From Venturia oleaginea (taxonomy: Eukaryota > Ascomycota > Dothideomycetes > Venturiales > Venturiaceae), in the NCBI GenBank assembly GCA_013176395.1, contig JABMLP010000001.1, forward strand, positions 1,550,001-1,614,000: a stretch of 64,000 nucleotides of DNA. The letters run 5' to 3'. The notes beneath the pieces are model-generated. The model saw only the letters and a program-made list of their open reading frames with translations. It had not been told where the DNA came from and did not search any database. Position numbers and translations under genes: made by a program. Below, one piece after another: positions 35,001-45,969 of the stretch; the first letter of the stretch is position 1, and each line of letters starts with the position of its first letter.

Positions 35001-35548
35001 CGAGAGATTCCAAGTCCCATTTTACAAAAAGGCATACCTCGCTCGTATTGTAATTGAGAACCCTCAATTGGAAGTCATCACTACCGCAAACAATCCAATT
35101 CTTTCTCGCGACGAACTTTCCAGCTCGAACAGGGACATCGGTCAATTCGAAGGACTTGATGATTGTCGATGTGACATATGACCTATAGTAATTTTAGCTA
35201 CTCATCAGAGGATTATGCAATTGAGACTCCCACCATATATTGACATGTCCTAGCTCTCGTGTTAGCCTTCATTCCTCCAGTACTAGCGATGTCTCCGAGT
35301 GTACAGCGTGGTGAACATACCAGAATACAGCGTCGTCAAAACCCAAGGCTCGGTAGGATGAAAGTCAATGCCCCTAAATCCAATTAGCAATCCATTCCTC
35401 TTCCTACTGCAGCATATACATACTTCACCCTCTCACTCCTTGCAAAAAGTTGTCTCTGCATCCAAATCAGCACTCATCCCCAACTCCATTACCCAACCCA
35501 TTCCCCACTCAACACACCAGGCAAACATACCTTAACATCCAACCTCAT
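32028..35548 (-). CDS. SEC27: coatomer beta' subunit (COPI coat)
   Basis: A COPI vesicle coat subunit for Golgi-to-ER retrieval. Fourteen exons (minus): 35548-35531, 35455-35424, 35373-35321, 35249-35234, 35182-35038, 34971-34867, 34813-34767, 34704-34628, 34575-34542, 34488-34383, 34329-34273, 34213-33783, 33616-33171 and 33109-32028. They sum to 2649 bases and join in phase to 882 residues, close to yeast Sec27 (about 889). The N-terminal WD repeats are evident ([51 protein letters not shown]). The alpha-solenoid region follows ([19 protein letters not shown]). The C-terminus ends in a tandem acidic EEEAGEA repeat. The start [20 protein letters not shown] matches the family's beginning. Small 5' exons are usual for this gene in filamentous fungi. 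Confidence 0.97.
32036..32125 (-). repeat. 21-bp tandem repeat encoding an acidic tail
   Basis: Units of CTTCTTCGGCCTCGCCAGCCT (plus strand) repeat about four times and encode EEAGEAE-type heptads at the coatomer C-terminus. Being in frame in units of seven residues, length changes would only alter tail length. Confidence 0.9.
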
Positions 35549-36765
35549 CCTTCCCAATGCCTTTCCCGGACCCGTCTGCGCGAGTTCCTCTTTCCTAAGT
35601 GTAGGTATCGAAGTGTCGCTCAGCGCGCGAAACCACTGTATAGTATCCGAACGAAGTCGCGGAGAAGGAGGTGGCCTGTCGGAGACCGGTGCGGCGTTTA
35701 CAGCTTCGAGAAGCTGTCTGGTAGCAATCGTGGGAGTTTAATTGAGGTGTGCCGTTATTCAAAAGGTGGTCATGGGGTCGTGTCGCCGGGGGTTTAGTTG
35801 GGTGCTTAGGAAATGTGGTGGTTCTGGCCTCTTTTGAGCACGGTTAAATGGACTCGGAAGTGTGAGTCCAGATTAGATAAATTTTCAACGCGCTGGCGGC
35901 ACAGATGGCATAACTTTGAAGATTACAACCTGAGCCTCTTCAAGGGTTCCCAGAGCCTCGACTTGGAAAGAGAACGAGATTGTTCAGAATGCAAGCTGAC
36001 ATAGATTCTGCGAACACGTATCAAGTTCAACCACTACTAGTAGACCACCACGAATCAAAAAACGAATTTCGAATAAATCAACGTGTTCACTTCCAAAATT
36101 ATGACAAAATATACTTCACGGCATTCGGAACAGGACAAATGTAGCAGACTATGCATTAACTATAACTACCCTCACCTCACCAAATCTACATCATCATATA
36201 TACAATCCATCCACATCAAACTCCATCGCACAGTCCATTTCCTCTTCAGCCATCTACCATCCTCGGAAACATAATAATTGGGGGGGAAAAAGTGAGACGC
36301 CGCTTTCATCGCCCAGTTCTCGCCTGGCCCATCCTGTTGAGGAGAGCAAAGAATATGGACTTGGTATCAAGAGAAGATGAAAGACAAGGGAAAAGATGCT
36401 CGGTTTGAGCAAAGATACAAAAACAGACACCACTTTCTTGTTACCACCTTGACACACCAACAAGCACAGCCAGAATTTGCGTTGTTTAGCCGAATCGAGT
36501 TTCCAAAAGTATAGATGAGCGCAAATGCGACAACACACGCTTGCTGGAACAAAACAAATTCAATAAAGACTGGCCTCTGTTGTGTATTGTATTTGCGAAA
36601 ATGCGGTTCGGATCGATAAATGATCATCGCAAAATATGATGTTAAATAAGATAGTAGTGTGTGAGAGCCGTTCGCTGCAGATTTTGGAGGGTATAATACA
36701 AGGTGGTCCCAACTAGGACACAGAGTTCCAGAAAAGGAAATTCGTAGATCCAGAAGAATTTTCCT
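35549..36765. other. upstream of coatomer gene and 3' region of MSB2-like gene
   Basis: No gene seen. It contains the coatomer promoter (near side) and the long 3' untranslated side of the mucin gene. Short frames are not protein-like. Confidence 0.6.
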
Positions 36766-39747
36766 TCAATTCCAACCTAGCGAATTCTCTGTCCGTAATG
36801 GAGCAGATATGTGCGCTGTTTGGATGCTGCGTCCTCCTGTTGCATTGCTGCCCCTGCTGTTTCTGTCTCCATCAGCACCAGACATCCATGCTGGGTTGGT
36901 CATGGAGCTGTTTCGACGATGTGCGTTCTTTTTCTTATTGCGGTAGCGACGAGCCACCAATGCCATTGCTGCTCCGTACAGAGCAACGCCACCAACGACG
37001 GCGCCAGCAATACCAGCAGCAGACGCCTTTGCTGGGGCGCTGTTGCTTGCGTCGGATCCGAAGGGGTTGGCACCGCCGGCCGAGCCTGCAGTACCACTGG
37101 CCTGGTTCGATGGACTACCGGCATTGTTGACGATCGGGTTAGATCCGTCCATGGGCTGTCCAGCGATGAGTGAGATTGATGGATTGATGAAAGACATGAG
37201 TGTACGGACGGTCAGGTCTGGATGGTGGTAGATTGGCGAATTTGGCGTGTGGAGATCGAGTCCAAGTTGAGTGACCTGATCGCTGGGAATATATATCAAA
37301 GCCAGAGTTGTGATGTATCCGAGCTGTTTGGAAGTGTCATATGGTTGGATGTTGAACATTTTGATTTGATCCGTGCTAACAGACAATCCGTAGCCAGTTC
37401 CTTGGGGCAAGAATTGGAAAATCTGGCCAGCGGATGAGGGATTGCTGGATACGAAGCCATAGTTGAGTTCATGGGTGAACCCGATTTGACACAATGTAGT
37501 GTTGGATGGCTTTTCAGGTTTGGGCCCTGGAGGCGCTATGACCTTTGGCATGCTGCTAGGAATACCAGTTGCAGAACTTGAACTGGATTTCGAGCCTGTG
37601 GCAGAAGGCTGAACCAAAATCTGAGACGGCTGGGTCATGGAAGTCAAAGTATCTGTGGCTGTAGGCAACAGGGATGCAACAGTCTGTGGTGGTGGTGGTG
37701 CTTCTGAGCTTGTTGTAATCATGACGATAGAGCTAGCTGGCGGTTCGGGAGCCGATGAGACCTGGACAGTTGGCAAGGTGACATTGCTTCCTTGAGATGG
37801 TGCTACCAGGGTGGGCGTGGTGGAGGTAGCACTGATAGGTGTGCTGATAGAGTCCGTCGGAGCTGTGGGAGTAGCAACCGAACCGGATGACACACCGGAA
37901 CTAGATGGCACAGCGGAACTAGATGGCACAGCGGAACCAGATGGGGCAGCGGAACCAGATGGGACAGCTGATCCTGATGGGACAGATGATCCTGATGGGA
38001 CAGCTGATCCTGATGGGATAGCGGATCCAGATGGGATAGCAGATCCAGATGGGACATCTGATGAAGGTGGCAGCACTCCGCTGGGCACGCCAGATGAAGA
38101 TGGGACGGCGGATCCTGATGGGACAACCGACCCAGATGGCACGCCGACAGATCCTGATGGGACAACAGAAGAAGGTGGCAGCACTCCGCTGGGAACGCCA
38201 GATGAATATACTTCGCCAGTGGTTTTTGGTGGTGGAACAGGTTCAGAAGCAGCAGACGCATTGGTCAAAGGAAGACTGGTGCCTGTGGGAATTAGAGGGG
38301 TTTCAGTTCCAGCTCCAGAAATACCAGGCACTGGAGGTGATAGAAGAGGCGTATTTGTCGGCAAGGCGCTTGACAATACAGGGACAGCATCGGTCAAAGA
38401 TGGGAGTACACCACTTCCAGTTACAGGACCTGAAATACCCGAACTGGGCGGCGCAGGAGTTGTAGCAGCGATATCAGTGGGAGTTGGTAGAATGGACAGA
38501 GGATCAGAGTTAGAAAGGATAGTCGATAGCCCAACTAACAGACCGGTTTGAGAAGCGGAAGGCGCAGAAGAAACTGGGGTAACTTGTGGCGCGCTTGCTG
38601 CTGGAACAACAGAGGAAGAAATGCCCCCAGTCGATGCCACCGAGGCTGGAGTTGCCGTAGCCGCGTTGGGACCCACTGCAGAAGATACTATGGAAGCCAG
38701 TGGATCAATAATGGGTGTGCTGGCGGGTACGATCGAGCTTGGGATGCCGCCGGTTGACGCAGCCGCCGCTGGATCCGAGCTGGGTGTTGAGGAGGCCACA
38801 ACGAGAGGAGCCACAGCAGATGATGATGCTATGGAAGCCAGTGGATCAATTACCGGGTTACTTGCAGCTGGAGTACTTGCAGGAATAATCGTGCTTGGAA
38901 GTCCTCCTGTTGAAGCAACTGCGGCTGGGTCAGGTGTAGAAGAAGCGAGAATAAGAGGAGCAACGGCAGAAGATGCCAATGAGGCCAACGGGTCGACAAC
39001 TGGAGCGCTCCCTGGAGTACTTGCTGGTACGATTGAGCTAGGGAGTCCTCCAGTGGATGCAACTGCTGCTGGATCAGATCTTGGCGTCGAGGCGACAACG
39101 AGAGGAGCAACAGCAGAAGATGCCGATGAAGCCAACGGGTTCACAACTGGAGCGCTCGCTGGGGTACTCGCTGGTACGATTGAGCTAGGGAGTCCTCCAG
39201 TTTGAGCGACAGCTGCGGGAGTCGAGGCCGGCGTGGGTGCAGCATCAGATGGAGCCAGGGCAGACGAAACGAGAGGAAGGAGACCAGCTGCTGCAGAGCT
39301 CGACACTGATTCGAGAGTGGATGAGGGTGGAATGACAACAACTGGGGCTGATCCGGTTCCAGCAATTACACTTGATGCTACTGCCGGTACCACCGGTAGA
39401 GCGCTCGAAAAAATGCGTAGAGGATCTGACGATGTTGCCGCGGGTGTTGCTACAGATGGGGCTGCTGATATCGGCGTTGACGCCGCGTCCGGTCTTGTGA
39501 TGGGGGTCGATGCAGATGGCACTGCTGATGTTGAAGGTCCCAATCCAAGCCCTGCCGCAACTGATCCCACTGGGTCAGCAGCAGACGAAGTAGCAGGAGT
39601 TGTGCCGTTTGTCACTACTTGACGTTTGATGTGTCTTGGAAAATAGTATCTGGGCAACGCTCTTTTTTCCTCTTGATGTGCGGGTGCAGCCTGGGCCATC
39701 GTCGAGATGGCCATGGAAACCCAACATATTGCGGTCGATGTTCTCAT
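36766..39747 (-). CDS. MSB2: MSB2-type signalling mucin (membrane osmosensor)
   Basis: A plasma-membrane mucin that, in relatives, feeds the Cdc42-dependent MAP-kinase pathway for filamentous growth and, in plant pathogens, surface sensing. It is intronless. ATG at 39765 is possible, but the inner ATG at 39747 gives a clean signal peptide (MRTSTAICWVSMAISTMAQA). A Ser/Thr/Pro/Ala-rich exterior of about 700 residues carries two tandem repeat blocks. The conserved extracellular module near residues 757-867 reads CQIGFTHELNYGFV, then YDTSKQLGYITTLALIYIPS and LMSFINPSISLI, a pattern I know from fungal Msb2 proteins. One membrane helix follows (GAVVGGVALYGAAMALVA) with a basic stop (RRYRNKKK) and a cytosolic tail of about 60 residues. 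Total 993-999 residues. Confidence 0.9.
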   Translation of the reverse strand: MRTSTAICWVSMAISTMAQAAPAHQEEKRALPRYYFPRHIKRQVVTNGTTPATSSAADPVGSVAAGLGLGPSTSAVPSASTPITRPDAASTPISAAPSVATPAATSSDPLRIFSSALPVVPAVASSVIAGTGSAPVVVIPPSSTLESVSSSAAAGLLPLVSSALAPSDAAPTPASTPAAVAQTGGLPSSIVPASTPASAPVVNPLASSASSAVAPLVVASTPRSDPAAVASTGGLPSSIVPASTPGSAPVVDPLASLASSAVAPLILASSTPDPAAVASTGGLPSTIIPASTPAASNPVIDPLASIASSSAVAPLVVASSTPSSDPAAAASTGGIPSSIVPASTPIIDPLASIVSSAVGPNAATATPASVASTGGISSSVVPAASAPQVTPVSSAPSASQTGLLVGLSTILSNSDPLSILPTPTDIAATTPAPPSSGISGPVTGSGVLPSLTDAVPVLSSALPTNTPLLSPPVPGISGAGTETPLIPTGTSLPLTNASAASEPVPPPKTTGEVYSSGVPSGVLPPSSVVPSGSVGVPSGSVVPSGSAVPSSSGVPSGVLPPSSDVPSGSAIPSGSAIPSGSAVPSGSSVPSGSAVPSGSAAPSGSAVPSSSAVPSSSGVSSGSVATPTAPTDSISTPISATSTTPTLVAPSQGSNVTLPTVQVSSAPEPPASSIVMITTSSEAPPPPQTVASLLPTATDTLTSMTQPSQILVQPSATGSKSSSSSATGIPSSMPKVIAPPGPKPEKPSNTTLCQIGFTHELNYGFVSSNPSSAGQIFQFLPQGTGYGLSVSTDQIKMFNIQPYDTSKQLGYITTLALIYIPSDQVTQLGLDLHTPNSPIYHHPDLTVRTLMSFINPSISLIAGQPMDGSNPIVNNAGSPSNQASGTAGSAGGANPFGSDASNSAPAKASAAGIAGAVVGGVALYGAAMALVARRYRNKKKNAHRRNSSMTNPAWMSGADGDRNSRGSNATGGRSIQTAHISAPLRTENSLGWN
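37880..38215 (-). repeat. 18-bp-type repeats encoding PSGSxV/PSGSxx in the mucin
   Basis: Degenerate tandem units such as GATCCTGATGGGACAGCT and GATCCAGATGGGATAGCG encode about 18 PSGSA(V/I) hexapeptides within residues about 517-628 of the mucin. Such coding minisatellites are O-glycosylation platforms and commonly vary in length between strains. Confidence 0.85.
38590..39210 (-). repeat. about 145-bp tandem repeats in the mucin ectodomain
   Basis: About five units of 40-50 residues start GGLPSSIVPASTP and end PLVVASTP...DPAAVAST. The first three are closest to each other; the last two (GGIPSSIV, GGISSSVV) are shorter and more diverged. They lie at residues about 185-390, nearer the signal peptide than the PSGS block. 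Confidence 0.85.
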
Positions 39748-39765
39748 TTTGTCTATTATTTTCAA

Positions 39766-42700
39766 GTTTTGGGCCTGGGCAGATTTGATTTACGGGTATC
39801 TTGGAGGAAAAGGATGTAGGTTCGCTAGCTAGGCCGGTCAGCAATGCCTTGATAGTTAATCAAATCCACATACTGTCAGGGGGGATAATAAACGAGTGTA
39901 CTTGACAGATCAAAGTCTGTGAAGGAAGTGCCTGTTTCCGCATGGTTAGTTGTTTGTAAGATGGGACGCGATGAACATTGAGGGACATCAGTAAGTGTAC
40001 TTACAATAAAACAATGCGTGATCTGAATAAGTATGAGATGAATGAATGAAAGACGAGACGAAGGATAGTCGATTATTTGGGGGAGCGCTGGTCAAGTCAC
40101 CTCAAGCCACCATCGTCCAGATGTCGCAGAGGCCTAGAGACAGAACAACGACGGGAAGGTTCGCCCCGCGGTACCAGTGATTTTTGGAATTCGTTCCCAG
40201 TACCAATTTCTAAAGTATCCACCCAAGTCTCTTTTAATCACCACTTCGGTCCTCCGATGGCCTCCTCTTGGCTAGAATTTGGATGCGACAGATGCTGTAA
40301 TTGGCGAGAACGGAATTCTCCAAGAACTCGGAAGGATATGGTGATTGTTTTGGAGAATGCGCTGTCGAAGGGCTGATTGTGAAAGTGTCGCAAAGTCGGA
40401 AAGGAATGACGAGGAGTTTGTCCGGGAATGTCGAGCAACGTGGAAAGGATAAGGACGCGGATCGCAAGCGCAAGAGGGAGCGGCTGATTCAGATGGAATC
40501 TTCAAATGAAAGTGATTGAGCAGGGTCGTGGTAAGGGGGCAGTGCCGAGCACAAAAGGGTGGAATGGAAGAAAGACGGAGGCGGCCTTGCACACGCTGCG
40601 TAACGAGCTGCAGCGATATCCTACCGGTCGAGGAGAATTGGCGGGGAAGAAACGTGGTGGTGGTGAGGGTGAGGGTGAGGTGAGGAAGAAGAAGGGAGTC
40701 AGGTTATGGATAGACCGGGAGGTAAAGCGTGGCTTGGTGGAAGGCAGAGTGGTGGTGTAGCAGGCCAATGCCGTAGAGGCTTGAGCTAGTTGGTGACAGC
40801 GCGATGATCCCCTGCAGAGAGACGGGCAGGCAAGCAAGCAAACACGCCAGTCAGCGACCCAGGATTCGGAATAAAAACGGTGATGGCGGAGATTATGGCC
40901 TGGCCGTGCGGTGGTACAAGTGAGATGTTCGGAGGGGAAGACACAGACAGCAGAGAAGAGATTGTCAGGCTAGGAGAATACACTTTGTCTCCGAGCTCTC
41001 TATCAAGGGCTGCTGGCTAAGAAGACGGAGTGGCATTTGATAAAGCGGAAGGTAACCACCTGGCTACTATAGAGTATACCCACAGCAGCACCACCGTCCA
41101 TCCTGGGTCGGTTCTCTCAGACTCGTGTGCATCCCCCGTCCGCAACCTTTGCCGTCACCTTCTCACTCTGGCTCCTGGGGGAGCGTCAATCTATCTATAC
41201 AGAAACAATATACAGGGCAGCGCTAAGTACCCGAACTAGCGGGCTTTAGTACTGTTCCAGCCTAGCCTTTCATTTAACCCTGCATATGGTAAATTGACTT
41301 GGTTTCGTAAAAAGCGGGAGGACGAATAAGCTGTTTGTCAGACTTTTGCAGCGGCCGTCGCCAGGCACCAGTCACCAGGCATCGCCCTCGCAATCGCGTT
41401 CGCTATCGCGTATGGTTGGCCTCGTTGGCAGAGAGTGTTTTGGGAGACCAAATCTGCTCGACTGTAGAACAGAACTATGCACAAGCAGCCTTTGTACGAG
41501 CCTTCTTACGCGGCCGCTAACGTTATTGGCTGCTGCAAGCCACCTCAGGGCTTCAGTGCCAATTCTGTTTCGTTTGTGTCATGTCGCGTCTGAATTGTGA
41601 AATGTGAAGTGCCCGAACAAACAGCTGTCCAACACGAGCCATGTTTAATTGTTCTTCGGTGTACAACAGGCAGCATTTGGAATATTCATCATCAACAATA
41701 GAATATTATGTAGTTTTTAGATGGAAGCCTGCATGAAACCCGCATACAAACAATGGCTACTCCTACCGTTGTTGATCTTACGCGCACCTCGAATAGCGAC
41801 AACAAATGCTGACTCGGGCTTGCGGTTTGGGCCAGGCGTCCGGAATTATACATAGCACGTCTCGGCTCCCCAAAGGTACCCTCCTTAGGCATATCCTCAT
41901 CCCAACACCAAATTTCCAGTCTGGACTCGCTTGAGCCAATGGCAACCCCAATTCTAGCCTGAGCTTGTTTGAACACGCATATCCATCGCTTTTGCGACTC
42001 TTCATGGGAATCAAATGCTCCATTCGATGATCCCCATCTTCCATTCGGCCATCGTGAAGTTCTCCGACTGCTTCTTCAACCTCTGAGTGGTTGGTTTGCG
42101 CCAATTTGTTTCAAGACCTGGATTCGTTCACTCGCCGCAAGCGCAGATGTTTACCCACCGTTCCACACTTGAGCCTCGAAACAATTGGAGGCAGCCTCTT
42201 TGCTGTACCATCAACTCGAAGCGTCCATCTCAAATCTATCGCTGCTGCACGACCGGCAAATGGCTCCTCCGACTAGCCGTCACTCCAATTTGTTCTTTGG
42301 CTCAAGAACACCATCACGTTTTGATCGCACCGAGAAACCGAGCATTCCACAAAGTAATTTTGGTCTACCTTGTTGCTTGCATCACCAAAAGCAAGACGTT
42401 CCGAAACAAGACACCTTTCTCGTGCAGCAGCCATCAGTCTCCACACTCCTGGGGCCCTGGCGGGCTCTGTTTCAACCTTCCTTTCCGCTCTCTTCATGTT
42501 CCCTTTTTCTTCCACCATCCTTGCTTCAGGAGCAAAAGAGAGCATGATCAAATGCAGTTGTGAATGCTTTTGCTATCGCAATCGACTCTCCTTTCTTGTG
42601 CGCGGCCCAGTAATTATCCTTTCCCTCTTGTTTCCGGAACTTCCTTATCGGACTGGTCTTTCAGGCACACCAAAGATTGGACGCTGTGTTCTTTGTCTCC

Positions 42701-43988
42701 CGGTCACGGTAGTCGATGCGTGGCCGTCACATGTATGATATCCGAGTTGGCAATGGCTGCATCGCATTTCCGACGTATCACGAAATTGAACTCCGCCTTG
42801 CTGAGGCCTTGCTGAAGAATCCACTGCAGATGTGTTGGCGGTCCTCAACCAATCCAGGTTACTTGCCTAAACAGGCTCAAGACAATACCTTCCCATGTAG
42901 GCACGCCAAGTGGATCAATTTGCTGATTCACCCTATCACTCTTCAACGAAACCCTACTACTTTGTACTATTGCAGAAAAGTAAGTTACGGACATCGAGCC
43001 GGTAACCTATCGAGAAACCCAAAACAGATGTTCACGCTCTCGGCGCAAATGGCTAATCTTGAATAGGCTGTAGACTCCGGGGCCCTTACGGACGACAGGC
43101 AAGCTGGTCGAGATCGGTGCAGATCATAGATTGGAGCTGCGTCTGGCACTCTGAATTGCCTTATTAACACACCCCTGAAACGTGTTGCAGAATTCTTTCG
43201 CTAGGTCGTGCCGCCCGATGGATTGGGTGGCCGTACTTATGTTGCCGAGTTTGTCAAGTTGGAGGGGGTGAGGACGATGAGTGTTCCCCGGAAGAAGCTT
43301 TGATTGTTCGTGCAAATAGCTTGCAGTAGCAGTTCACGATTGTCATTATCTTTCCACGCTAGCAAATTGTGGCAGTATTCCCTCATACAGTATTCCCTCA
43401 TACAGCCTCACTTTCCCTGACATTGTTCGCCCTTAGTGGAGTTTTTAATTGTATGCCTGTCTGCTACGCACCTCTGGCACTTCATTGCTGGAATCAATTC
43501 AACAAGATCAAATATGGTCCATCCAATGTTACCGAATTTCTGGCAATTTCGAAAAAAGGAATCGCCAGAAATTTAGCGATACCCATGTCGAGTCGAAAGA
43601 GTGTCATTCATTAGCAGGTTTTGTAGTAGATCAAGGCTCCTAATATGCTTTCAATTAGACACCGCACTCTGGCCTGGAATATGCATGCTACTGGTAAGTA
43701 TTTTCTCTACACTTTTCATGCTTGAGATGTTTTGGCAATTAATGATTCAAAATTGGGAGAACCTCTCAAGTGATACGAGAACTGTCGTAAAAGCGAGCTT
43801 CAGCTTGCTCTTCATGATGCTCAGTATCTCGCCATCAATCCCACATCCGCCTTTCACCGTCCATCGACCGTTCAAAGCTATCATCCATCCATGAGATCTG
43901 TACTATCCATAGTTTTATCTGTGGGCCGCACCTTTGGTCGAATTCGACACTCAGTTGATGAGATACCACGTCACTCCACCGCAGTGTA
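39766..43988. other. long stretch without a supportable gene
   Basis: The mucin promoter occupies the near end. Further on, many overlapping frames (for example 40502-40837 minus, 42087-42563 plus, 42185-42547 plus) are Ser/Pro-rich or basic and mutually shadowing, with no domain or exon series. Purine-rich GGTGAGGGTGAGGGTGAGG occurs near 40660-40680. I see no transposon ends. Confidence 0.5.
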
Positions 43989-45129
43989 TCAATTGAAGGG
44001 GTACAAAAGGGTGTTCGATCTTCTAAATGGTGCTCGGTTGTTGCAGTTAGAGCACCTGAGAACGGGCGCTCTATCTGTGGCGCCGTCATAAGCATAGTGA
44101 TGGTGACAGGTCTGACAAGATAAGCCATAGAAACCATGGCTTTGATTTCGAGCCGGTTCCTGGACAGGCTGCATATTCGTGGTGCACTTTGGGCAGCGCG
44201 TATCCGAGTTAGGTAAACCCCACCACAAGCCGCGGTGTATCACACACCAAGTACAGCTGTAAATACTGGAGCTAGCAACAGCCGGAGCTGCTGGTGCATG
44301 ATTTCCTCTCCAACTTCCAGGAGTCACAGAGTTCGAGACTGGAACAGCGAGGCTGGGGCTGTTATTGACACTCTCTGGTAGACCATCTTTCTAAACCATG
44401 CGATCAACTCCACGCGTGAAGAAGATCTCTTGGGAAGTCTCCCAAGTCTGCCAATTCCATGCTTTCGAAGTCTCCTTCATTCGGCCCGAGAAGCCTGTCA
44501 TACTTGGAAAGAACGGTCCTAACGACAATGTTGCGAAGAGTCTTATAGTCGGCCTGACAGTTTTTGTAAATGTCCTTGATGGCGAGAGGAAAGGCGGGTA
44601 GCTTGAAATCCTTGTTCACAAGCTTCTCAAATTCGGAGGCGGCTACGATCTTGAGGTTCCTGATGGCGTACATCTAAACGAGGTTGTGTACCCGGGCATG
44701 TAGCACCATTGCGTTCTCATTGTTCTCTGCTAATGCATAATAGCTTCTTTGGTAGACGAAGCGCAGGACCGCTTCCACAGCGATAGGGTCGTCGTCCGAG
44801 AGATCGATGTTTTCGGTCTCTGGTTCCTATCTCAAGGTTAGTCCCCACCCGCCAGTGATACATCGATGTCGAACTAGAGTTGAGCATGCTTTTCCCACAC
44901 TGGCGAAATGACTAACATTGAAAGTTCCGTTCTTCAGCGTGTTGCGGAAGAAATTAGATCGGGTGCAGACCACCGCTTTGTGTACTTTGAACACCTTTTA
45001 CTTGCAACACTCATGTCGGAGTACTCTCCCGAGTCGAGAAGCCTAGATGGATGTGTTAGTAATTGGTAAATTAGGTCTTGAAGATGATACTCATACGGCC
45101 ATGCCTTCCATTGATGTGTGTTCAGCCAT
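43989..45129 (-). pseudogene. BTB/POZ-domain family, copy C (several lesions)
   Basis: Minus-strand reading from MAEHTSMEGMA (45129) and, after an intron ending CATCTAG, LLDSGEYSDMSVA. A one-base shift is needed to continue as KVFKVHKAVVCTRSNFFRNT. The next exon reads ENIDLSDDDPIAVEAVLRFV and runs to TAG at 44674-44676 in place of the DMYDI-type motif. The following frame gives FEKLVNKDFKLPAFPLAIKD and stops at 44404. A further shift leads to the CxxC region (CTWCVIHRG, CPKCTTNM, CQTCHHHY, CSNCNNR), ending at 43989. At least three disabling changes are seen. It is closest in pattern to copy D next door. Confidence 0.8.
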
Positions 45130-45969
45130 GATGTTCTTCGATAACGGAAGTCCCGAGATGTTGTTGGTGTCGTTGGTTTTGTTGTTGGATGAAGAAACCA
45201 AATCGAAAACATCTCTTGTACTCTTCGCTAGCTACCTGGGTCTCATGACTCGAGACAGCAACATCACAGCCGGGCTACTCCTCACTACCTGGGGATATCA
45301 CCTGTATCGAATTCCGAGATGGTTTGGACAGATTTCTTGTGTGCAGGGGACTCCAACTGATGCTCAGATGACTGCCTGATGCTTTTCAGTGCCCCTATCA
45401 TATGGAACGGCAAGATACTGTCCATCCAAGGAGTTCAAAATGCGCTTTGTAAGTCTCAGCTCGACAACATTCAGACCCACTGGAGTTGACAATCTTGCAT
45501 GTTATTTTCGGGTGTCAACCTGACGACGGACCATAATCTTGCTGTTCTTGCGCTCATGCTTTTGGGGGGTGAGGCCTCCTCTCGAATCACCAAAGTTCGC
45601 ATCATTCTTAAATGCGCTAAATGCTATATATCACTTTGCTTTAAAGAGTTGTGAAATCATCTATTGGTCTCCACATCTGACGCACATATCAGAAGAATGA
45701 TTCGGCCGTTTCTAGTAGGTTTTAATCCGTCCCAGCGCTTGCAAAGACATGACTTTAAAACATACAAATTGAAGAGATACTTTTGGAATTTGATATGGCA
45801 TCACTTCCGCTACTCCCTCAGCCAGTGATTCAACTCAGACACGCCAGTGTTCATGAGAGCACCGTTCCTGAGAACTTCTTACTCACCCACCATTCACCAT
45901 CTTGAAACGAATTCTGCCCACAAGAGATATATAATAGCCCTCGAACGAAGATATTCTAGAGCTTCAAGA
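45130..45969. other. spacer between BTB copies C and D
   Basis: No gene seen. It should hold the copy C promoter side and the copy D 3' side. Confidence 0.6.

Noticed and set aside
37880..38215. Regular short repeats that could be mistaken for a CRISPR array
   Set aside because: No constant repeat with unique spacers. It is an in-frame coding minisatellite in a eukaryotic gene.
37811..38551. 246-codon plus-strand open frame rich in PDGT repeats
   Set aside because: It is antisense to the mucin PSGS array; the repeat keeps all frames open. No start context or domain.
38621..39205. 194-codon plus-strand open frame
   Set aside because: Antisense shadow of the second mucin repeat block.
40502..40837. 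Opposed Ser/Pro-rich and Lys/Gly-rich open frames
   Set aside because: Both arise from purine-rich low-complexity sequence on one strand; no domain, no exon partner.
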